Source: JAVBMJ01 sp031551275 | GTDB lineage: Bacteria; Bacteroidota; Bacteroidia; Bacteroidales; Rikenellaceae | Length of the DNA: 64,000 bases | Assembly (NCBI GenBank): GCA_031551275.1 | Contig: JAVBNX010000007.1 | Coordinates: 372,001 to 436,000 of the forward strand | Direction: 5' to 3' | Shown: one piece after another, positions 58,516 to 64,000 of the stretch | Layout: the number at the start of each line of letters is the position of its first letter | How positions within the stretch are numbered: position 1 is the stretch's first letter | Program-made: the position numbers and the translations under genes | Notes under the pieces: generated by a model | What the model saw: the letters and a program-made list of their open reading frames with translations, nothing else | The model's database searches: none | Told to the model about the DNA's origin: nothing

Positions 58516-59607
58516 ATGAAAGTCCTGTACGACCACTACATATTTACCCAGCAGCGTTTCGGGGGCATATCGCGGTACATCGCCGCGCTTAGGGACAATA
58601 TGCCCCAAGCCGGGATCGACACCGAGGTGGCGACCCTTTTCTCGTCCAACGTCCACATGAAGGGGAGGTGTATGCCCCTGGCCGATCCGAAGAAGGCCCG
58701 CCTGCTCTACGTCGTGCAGCGTAAGCTGAACCGGAATTATTCCCGCCTGCGGATCCGCAACGCCGAAAGTTACGACATCCTGCACCCCACTTACTACGCG
58801 CCTTACGATTTGAAGGACGCCCCCCGCAACCCGACCGTGCTCACGATCCACGACATGACGGATCTGAAGTTCAATTCCAACGATCCGCACAGGCGGAGGG
58901 ACATCCAATGGCAGAGGGACGCGATCTGCCGCGCCGACTGTTTGATCGCCATCTCGGAGCATACCAAAAAAGACCTGCTCGAATCCTTCGATCTCGACCC
59001 CACCGTCATCCGCACCATCCCCCACGGCCTGATGCTTCCGCCCCACATCGCCCCGCAGCGTCCGAGCGGCCTCCCCGAGGGGGACTACATTCTGTTCGTG
59101 GGTACCCGCTTGGGGTACAAAAACTTCCGCTACTTTATCGCCGAGGCCCTTCCTGTCGCCAAAAAGTATGGATTACGGATCGTCTGCGCCGGTTCCACCC
59201 CCTTCGACAAGGAGGAATCCGCGCTGATCGGCTCCCTGGGCGGCAGGGATAGGGTTTTTCAAATGTTTTGCAGCGAGAGCGAACTGAGGTGGCTGTACCG
59301 GAATGCGGTCTGCTTCGTCTTCCCGTCGTTGTACGAGGGCTTCGGCCTGCCCATCCTGGAGGCCTTCGATGCGGGGTGCCCCCAGTTGCTCGCCGACGCC
59401 ACCAGCCTGCCCGAGGTCGGGGGCGATGCCGCGCTCTATTTCGACGCCGGCCGTGACGGAGCGCTTGTCGCGCAACTCGAACACCTGCTGGACGATACGG
59501 ATTTACGCAGCCAGCTCTCCGAAAAGGGCAAGCAACGCCTCGAAGCGCACTTCACGCTCCAACAGATGATCGACAAAACCGCCGATTTATACCGCTCGAT
59601 GCTCTAA
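58516..59607 (+). CDS. Family 4 glycosyltransferase
   Basis: The 363-residue GT-B fold enzyme begins KVLYDHYIFTQQRFGGISRY and has TVLTIHDMTDL and the hallmark EX7E motif in YEGFGLPILEAFDAGCPQLL (about residues 273-292). This matches retaining, nucleotide-sugar-using GT4 enzymes acting on surface polysaccharide or lipid-linked sugars. It follows yidC by 21 bases and may be transcribed with it. The acceptor cannot be inferred. Confidence 0.92.
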   Translation: MKVLYDHYIFTQQRFGGISRYIAALRDNMPQAGIDTEVATLFSSNVHMKGRCMPLADPKKARLLYVVQRKLNRNYSRLRIRNAESYDILHPTYYAPYDLKDAPRNPTVLTIHDMTDLKFNSNDPHRRRDIQWQRDAICRADCLIAISEHTKKDLLESFDLDPTVIRTIPHGLMLPPHIAPQRPSGLPEGDYILFVGTRLGYKNFRYFIAEALPVAKKYGLRIVCAGSTPFDKEESALIGSLGGRDRVFQMFCSESELRWLYRNAVCFVFPSLYEGFGLPILEAFDAGCPQLLADATSLPEVGGDAALYFDAGRDGALVAQLEHLLDDTDLRSQLSEKGKQRLEAHFTLQQMIDKTADLYRSML

Positions 59608-59635
59608 CGCCCCGCACATTGCCACCGGAGCGGGA

Positions 59636-59700
59636 GCGGCAGCACCTTAGACTTCTCCCCTTCCCTACGGTTAGGGAAGGGAACGGGGGATGGGTAATCG
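59636..59700 (+). repeat. Dispersed GC-rich hairpin repeat, copy C
   Basis: It reads GCGGCAGCACCTTAG, then a CCCTACGGTTAGGG core, then AAGGGAACGGGGGATGGGTAATCG. It closely matches the copy at 12771-12833 and the minus-strand copy at 43790-43830. Confidence 0.7.
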
Positions 59701-59705
59701 AAAAC

Positions 59706-59752
59706 GGAATAGCAATCTGAATGTCAGAAGCTGACATTCAGATCGCTATTCC
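59706..59752 (-). terminator. Long inverted repeat at the 3' end of the GH2-like gene
   Basis: A 22-base arm (59706-59727) is repeated inverted at 59731-59752 with one mismatch and a three-base loop. On the minus strand it is followed by GTTTTCG, so it may terminate the GH2-like transcript. The arm nearest the gene encodes its last residues. Confidence 0.6.
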
Positions 59753-61076
59753 ACTCTCCTGCCGCCTCCGGGTAGATCACGGGCCGCAATTTCTCAACCC
59801 CTTTGAGCGCCAGATAGCTCTCATACAGGCAGATTCCGTTGGCCGAATGCCTCGCGATCGAGTAGGCCACCACGCACGGATGGCGCTGCGAGCTCAGACA
59901 CGTCGCAATGGCCCGGTCCACATACGTCGCCACCCATTTGGGATCGTTCGAAGGATTTCCCCCCACTGTAATCGCCGCCCCGGAGAGGTGCGTGTCGATG
60001 TTGGCCTGGTCGCAAACATAGAGCCCCACCCGGTCGCACGCATGGTAGAACGCCTCCTGCAAAGGCCCGTTCTTGACGACCAACAGGTTGACACCTTGCT
60101 TTTTGATCGCTTCCAACCGTTTTTCGAGCGACTTGATCTCCTCGGGCGTGGAGACCACCCCGTGCTCGAACTCCTGCGCTTTGACCTTGATGGGCGAACC
60201 GTTTACCAGGATACTCCCGCCGGCATACCCCACGCTGCGAAAGCCCACCGGAAAGGCGAGGTGCTCGATAAACCGCCCCTCATACTTGGTCTTGATCCGC
60301 AAAATATAAAGGTTGGGCTTCTCCGCGCTCCAAAGCTTGGGGCTGGGCACATTCAAAAAGAACCGCACGGTATCCTCCCGCCGCATCTCGATGGTCAGGT
60401 CCCGGTTTCCGCCGGGGATGACTTTCCCGGCAGGGTCCAGCAAGTCGTAATACACCTGCAACTTGCGGCTGTTCAACAGGTGGCTTTTCATTACCACCCC
60501 GAACTCCAGCAGCCCCGACCCGTGCTGCTCCTTGGCGTCGACCACCACGTCCCTCACCCTGACGCGGGGCTGGGCCACGATGCAGCAATTCCCGTAGGGC
60601 TTGAACTGTTCGAAATGCGGAAAATTCTCCAACGCCAGACGCGCCCCCGAGAAATCGCTTACGGTAATCTCGAGCAAATTGTTGCCTTCATGCGAGAGCT
60701 TGGTCACATCGAACTCCGCGCAGATCCCCCCGTTTTGCACATACCCGGCCTCTTTCCCGTTGACGGTCAGCGCGTAGGCTGCCGTGGCGCGGTCGATGCG
60801 CACGATGACCTGCCTGTCCGCCCACTCGAAGGGCACCTTGAACGACGCCCTCCATTGGCCCTGGCTCGCACCCTGCTCCACGCTCTCCCATTTGAGCGGT
60901 TTGACGTATTCGCCCTCCTCGAAGGCGAGTTTCGCCGCCTGGGCTTCCGACCCGCAGGGCAAAACCTCGCCCCGGGGTATTTCGCGCCCGACGGCTACGG
61001 TTGCCGGATCGGTAAGGACCTGCCCATGCAAGGCAAGCCCCATGAGCAACGCGGGAATCAACACAAGTCTCTTCAT
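59724..61076 (-). CDS. Glycoside hydrolase family 2-like protein, catalytic acid/base motif lost and C-terminally short
   Basis: The 450-residue secreted protein has a signal peptide (LVLIPALLMGLALHGQ), a GH2 N-terminal sugar-binding domain (about residues 45-200), an immunoglobulin-like linker domain (about 205-290), and the beginning of the TIM barrel. Family landmarks are present but altered: VCDQANIDTH where DEANIETHG is usual, and YSIARHSANG where WSLGNESG carries the catalytic acid/base Glu. The protein stops at WNSDLNVSF, before the nucleophile strand. It should bind but not cleave glycans (inference). The last codons lie in an inverted repeat at 59706-59752. Confidence 0.8.
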   Translation of the reverse strand: MKRLVLIPALLMGLALHGQVLTDPATVAVGREIPRGEVLPCGSEAQAAKLAFEEGEYVKPLKWESVEQGASQGQWRASFKVPFEWADRQVIVRIDRATAAYALTVNGKEAGYVQNGGICAEFDVTKLSHEGNNLLEITVSDFSGARLALENFPHFEQFKPYGNCCIVAQPRVRVRDVVVDAKEQHGSGLLEFGVVMKSHLLNSRKLQVYYDLLDPAGKVIPGGNRDLTIEMRREDTVRFFLNVPSPKLWSAEKPNLYILRIKTKYEGRFIEHLAFPVGFRSVGYAGGSILVNGSPIKVKAQEFEHGVVSTPEEIKSLEKRLEAIKKQGVNLLVVKNGPLQEAFYHACDRVGLYVCDQANIDTHLSGAAITVGGNPSNDPKWVATYVDRAIATCLSSQRHPCVVAYSIARHSANGICLYESYLALKGVEKLRPVIYPEAAGEWNSDLNVSF

Positions 61077-61082
61077 GACAAT

Positions 61083-63356
61083 CTATTTGACGTTTTCGCC
61101 GGCAGAGGGTATGGTCACGGCGATCATGGCCAGGTTGCCCAGCTCGCGCGCCCCGGCCGACTCGGAGATCAGGTGGACCCCCTTGTCTATACCCATTAGA
61201 ATTGGTCCGTTGATCTCCGCCCCGCCCAGGTAGTCCATGATCTTGTAGGATATGTTGGCGGAGGGGAGGTTGGGGAAGATGAACGTGTTCACATCCTTGC
61301 CCCTCAGCGAGTTGAAGGGGTAAACCTCGTCCCTGAACTTTCTATTGAGCGCCACGTCCGCCTTCATCTCCCCCTCGACCGCCAGGTCGGGGTATTTTTG
61401 CTTGAGGATCGCCGTCGCTTTGGCCATTTTGGTCGCCGAGGGCTCGGTGTCGGTCCCGAAGTTGGAGTGCGAGAGCATGGCGATTACCGGCTCGACCCCG
61501 AATCCGCGTATGGTCCTGGCGCACATGGCGGCGATATCGACCAGTTGCTCGACCGTGGGCGAGGTGTTGATGCCCATGTCTGCGAAGAACATAGGCCCTT
61601 TCTTGGTCGTCACGATTACCATCGAGGCCAGCGTCCTATCGTCGTAGGGGCAGAAAACCTGCTGCACAATGTCCAGCGCCTTGGTGTAACGGTGGTAGTA
61701 GCTCAAAATAGCCCGGTCTGCATCCCCCGCGTCGACCATCATCAACGCGAACCATTGCGACACGTAGAGCTTGCGCACCACCTCCGCGTGGGTCATCCCC
61801 TTGCGGCTCAACTTGTTGTAAAGCATATGGGAGTACCTCTCCCTGAGCTCGTCCCCCTCGGCGGCCGTGAAGTCCACGATCCTGCAGCCGGTCAGATCGT
61901 AGTGGTTGTCCTTGGCCAGCTTCATGATGTTCTTGCGGTTGCCCAGCAAAATGGGGTCGGCTATCCCCTCGGAGACCATCCTTACGGCGGCTGCCAACAC
62001 CTCGGTGTGTTCCCCGAAGTCGAACACCACGCTCTTCTTGGGCGAGGTCTGGGCCCTGTTCCTGAGCGCGCGCAGCAACGTGTCGTCGCGCCCCATGCGT
62101 CGGTTGAGCTCGAACTTGTAGCCTTCCCAGTCGGTGATCTGCTTTTGCGCGACCCCCGAGTCGATGGCCGCCCGTGCCACCGCGACCGCCACGGTCGATA
62201 TCAGCCTCGGATCCAGCGGTTTGGGGATCAGGTATTGCCGCCCGAAGGTCAAATGGCAGTCGTTGTAGGCCGCCGAAACGATCTCGGGCACGGGCTCTTT
62301 GGCCAGTGCGGCCAGCGCCCTGACCGCCGCGATCTTCATCTCCTCGTTGATCTTGGTGGCCCTCACGTCCAAAGCGCCTCGGAAAATATAGGGGAACCCC
62401 AGCACGTTGTTCACCTGGTTGGGATAGTCCGACCGCCCGGTGGCGAAGATCACGTCGGGCCTCGACGCCATCGCTTTGGCGTAGGATATCTCGGGATCGG
62501 GGTTGGCCAGCGCGAAGACGATCGGGTCCGCCGCCATCGACTGCACCATTTCGGTGGTGAGCACGTCGGCCACCGAGAGCCCCAAAAACAGGTCAGCGCC
62601 CTTGACGGCGTCTTGAAGCCCGGTCACTTTCCTGTCGGTCGCAAAAACTTTCTTTGCCGCGTTCAAATCTGTGCGCGAGGTGGTTACGGCCCCCTTGCTG
62701 TCGCACATAACGATATTCTTCTTCTCGATCCCGACCGCCATCATCAGCTTGGCGCACGAGATCGCCGCCGCCCCCGCGCCATTGATCACCACGGTCGTCT
62801 TTTCGACCTTCCTGCCCGTGATCTCCACTGCGCTTAGCATGGCCGCCGCCGAAATGATCGCCGTCCCGTGCTGGTCGTCGTGCATGACAGGAATGTCCAA
62901 CTCGGCCTTCAACCGCTCTTCGATCAGGAAGCACTCGGGAGCCTTGATGTCCTCCAGGTTGATCCCCCCGAAGGTGGGTGAGATCGCCTTGACGGCTGCG
63001 ATGAATTGCTCGGGGTCCTTGGCGTCCACCTCGATATCGAACACGTCGATGTCGGCGAACGTCTTGAACAACAATCCCTTGCCCTCCATGACGGGTTTCC
63101 CCGCCAAAGGCCCTATATCGCCCAACCCCAACACGGCGGTCCCGTTGGAGATTACCGCCACCAGGTTCCCTTTCGAGGTGTATTTGTACGCGTCCTGCGG
63201 ATTCTTCTCGATTTCCAGGCAGGGCACCGCCACCCCCGGCGAGTAAGCCAGCGCCAGGTCATGCTGCGTGCTGTACGGCTTGGTTGGTACGACTTCAATC
63301 TTCCCCGGGCGCCCTTCGGAGTGGTACCTTAACGCCTCTTCATCCCTGTTCTTCAT
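61083..63356 (-). CDS. maeB: Fused NADP-dependent malic enzyme/phosphotransacetylase-like protein
   Basis: ATG 63356 (MKNRDEEALRYHSEGRPGKIEV) is chosen because it starts the conserved N-terminus. The 757-residue protein has the malic enzyme domain (about residues 1-425; YSTQHDLALAYSPGVAVPCLEI, VMHDDQHGTAIISAAAMLSA, VVINGAGAAAISCAKLM, SDYPNQVNNVLGFPYIFRGAL) and a C-terminal phosphotransacetylase-like domain (about 430-757; PVIAMLSHSNFG, EGEMKADVAL, NLPSANISYKI). In MaeB the second domain is regulatory, lacking acetyltransferase activity. It would oxidise malate to pyruvate, yielding NADPH. Confidence 0.95.
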   Translation of the reverse strand: MKNRDEEALRYHSEGRPGKIEVVPTKPYSTQHDLALAYSPGVAVPCLEIEKNPQDAYKYTSKGNLVAVISNGTAVLGLGDIGPLAGKPVMEGKGLLFKTFADIDVFDIEVDAKDPEQFIAAVKAISPTFGGINLEDIKAPECFLIEERLKAELDIPVMHDDQHGTAIISAAAMLSAVEITGRKVEKTTVVINGAGAAAISCAKLMMAVGIEKKNIVMCDSKGAVTTSRTDLNAAKKVFATDRKVTGLQDAVKGADLFLGLSVADVLTTEMVQSMAADPIVFALANPDPEISYAKAMASRPDVIFATGRSDYPNQVNNVLGFPYIFRGALDVRATKINEEMKIAAVRALAALAKEPVPEIVSAAYNDCHLTFGRQYLIPKPLDPRLISTVAVAVARAAIDSGVAQKQITDWEGYKFELNRRMGRDDTLLRALRNRAQTSPKKSVVFDFGEHTEVLAAAVRMVSEGIADPILLGNRKNIMKLAKDNHYDLTGCRIVDFTAAEGDELRERYSHMLYNKLSRKGMTHAEVVRKLYVSQWFALMMVDAGDADRAILSYYHRYTKALDIVQQVFCPYDDRTLASMVIVTTKKGPMFFADMGINTSPTVEQLVDIAAMCARTIRGFGVEPVIAMLSHSNFGTDTEPSATKMAKATAILKQKYPDLAVEGEMKADVALNRKFRDEVYPFNSLRGKDVNTFIFPNLPSANISYKIMDYLGGAEINGPILMGIDKGVHLISESAGARELGNLAMIAVTIPSAGENVK

Positions 63357-63371
63357 ACCGGTATTTTTTAC

Positions 63372-63406
63372 TATTTTTGCAAAAAGAAAACAATCCGTCA
63401 AAGATA
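63372..63406. promoter_or_regulatory. Divergent promoter boxes between maeB and the HsdR-N-like gene
   Basis: TATTTTTG on the plus strand (63372-63379) faces the gene at 63428. TATCTTTG on the minus strand (63406 to 63399) faces maeB, whose start is at 63356. The boxes are 19 bases apart and their transcripts cross. Confidence 0.55.
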
Positions 63407-63427
63407 GGAAAACAGATTTGTTTTACC

Positions 63428-63874
63428 ATGCCCGCTTTTCACAAACTCAACTTCCCGCCCTGCAGATTAAAGGTCGACACCCGCGGCCCCGACCCTCTGG
63501 TATGGGACCGTTTAAAGCGCCGGTGGTTGAAACTGACCCCCGAGGAGTGGGTGCGCTGCCACCTGATTGAGTATCTGGTTGACAACCACGGCATCCAGCC
63601 CGGCCTGATCGTACGCGAACACGCCGTCTGCATGCAGGGCGCGCCCCAGAGGGCCGACGTGGTGGTCTTCTCCCCCGACTGCGCCGCCCCGCTCCTGCTT
63701 GCCGAGTGCAAAGCCCCCGAAGTCAATATAGATCAAGCTGTTATGGACCAGGCCTTCCGCTACAACGCCATTCTGGGCGCAGAAAAGATCCTGCTAACAA
63801 ACGGTCTTACGCACTACATCTACACCCGCAACGCGGACGGCACCTACGCCCCCGCCCAAACCCTGGAATTTTAA
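63428..63874 (+). CDS. Stand-alone HsdR-N-like nuclease-fold protein
   Basis: The 148-residue protein resembles the N-terminal domain of type I restriction endonuclease subunit R (HSDR_N). Visible blocks are DPLVWDRLKRRWLKLTPEEW, VRCHLIEYLVDNHG, RADVVVFS and LLLAECKAPEVNIDQAVMDQ, which contain the D and E-x-K residues of a PD-(D/E)xK nuclease fold. It ends after ILLTNGLTHYIYTRN, without the helicase part. No methylase or specificity gene is beside it. Such short proteins are common in Bacteroidota and their function is unknown to me. Confidence 0.85.
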   Translation: MPAFHKLNFPPCRLKVDTRGPDPLVWDRLKRRWLKLTPEEWVRCHLIEYLVDNHGIQPGLIVREHAVCMQGAPQRADVVVFSPDCAAPLLLAECKAPEVNIDQAVMDQAFRYNAILGAEKILLTNGLTHYIYTRNADGTYAPAQTLEF

Positions 63875-63893
63875 CGTTAAATTAATTTTCGCC

Positions 63894-64000
63894 ATGAGAG
63901 AAAGATTGACTCGCACTTTCCAAAGAATAGCTCTCTGTTGCCTGATCTCCCTGCCTGCCTTCTCCCTCTTCGGGCAGGAATCCGCCGATCGGATATTCTG
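63894..64000 (+). CDS. Start of a secreted protein, cut by the window edge
   Basis: The frame opens with MRERLTRTFQRIALCCLISL and a typical signal peptide ending LFGQ (about residue 28), then ESADRIF. Only 35 codons are visible. The ATG is 19 bases after the preceding stop, so it is probably in the same transcript. The product cannot be named. Confidence 0.6.
   Translation, partial: MRERLTRTFQRIALCCLISLPAFSLFGQESADRIF

Noticed and set aside
1..64000. CRISPR arrays, tRNA or rRNA genes and integrases.
   Set aside because: I looked for direct repeats with regular spacing, cloverleaf-like ends and recombinase motifs and saw none. This was reading by eye, so a short tRNA could still be missed.

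Overview
The window is a GC-rich, gene-dense bacterial chromosome segment that reads as Bacteroidales, most likely the Rikenellaceae/Alistipes group (inference). The evidence is the recurrent Bacteroidota-type promoter signature (TTTG, about 19-20 nt, TAnnTTTG) in front of many genes, weak Shine-Dalgarno use, and the gene families present: LruC-domain lipoprotein, CotH-kinase lipoprotein, DUF3788, BatD/BatE, fused malic enzyme/phosphotransacetylase, DUF349 protein beside pyrG-yidC, and many small outer-membrane barrel proteins. I saw no rRNA, tRNA, CRISPR array, prophage or transposase gene. No gene-free stretch exceeds about 250 bases.

Layout. 1-6.3 kb: the end of an outer-membrane barrel gene, a KamA-like radical SAM protein, a leftward ECF sigma factor/membrane partner/outer-membrane protein locus, a small secreted barrel protein and a WG-repeat protein. 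6.3-12 kb: two cation-coupled amino-acid/dicarboxylate carriers, a DUF5131 radical-SAM-like gene convergent with an alkyltransferase-like gene, a secreted protein of unknown role, and a voltage-gated cation channel. 12-15 kb: an NfeD-like/flotillin pair and a small membrane protein. 15-23 kb: central metabolism (ackA, pta, class II aldolase, class I fumarase) separated by two lipoprotein genes. 23-30 kb: batD, batE, recR, a soluble hybrid histidine kinase, and a divergent AraC regulator/uroporphyrinogen-decarboxylase-like pair.

30-41 kb: an AsmA-like protein, gltX, ychF, a NYN/cold-shock fusion, a Pro/Glu-rich protein, rsmI, DUF389, a lipid A-type acyltransferase and a glycosyltransferase. 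41-44 kb: an outer-membrane protein, a CotH-like lipoprotein, a DUF3788 gene, a MITE-like repeat and a tyrosine phosphatase. 45-51.7 kb: a seven-gene leftward export operon (TetR, TolC, HlyD, two ATPases, two ABC-2 permeases). 51.7-59.6 kb: an OmpR-type response regulator, DUF349 protein, pyrG, yidC and a GT4 glycosyltransferase. 59.6-64 kb: a short repeat, a degenerate glycoside hydrolase family 2 protein, the fused malic enzyme, a stand-alone HsdR-N-like nuclease domain and the start of a secreted protein.

Most of the content is ordinary core genome. The points most worth a second look are the export-operon promoter folded into the terminator of the neighbouring gene, the GH2-like protein that lacks its acid/base motif and ends inside an inverted repeat, the inverted-repeat element near 43.8 kb with its related dispersed repeats, the channel with a TGEDW filter, the sigma-factor partner with a duplicated PDMNV motif, and the DUF5131/alkyltransferase-like pair. 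I did not find a clear multi-gene defence or mobile system.
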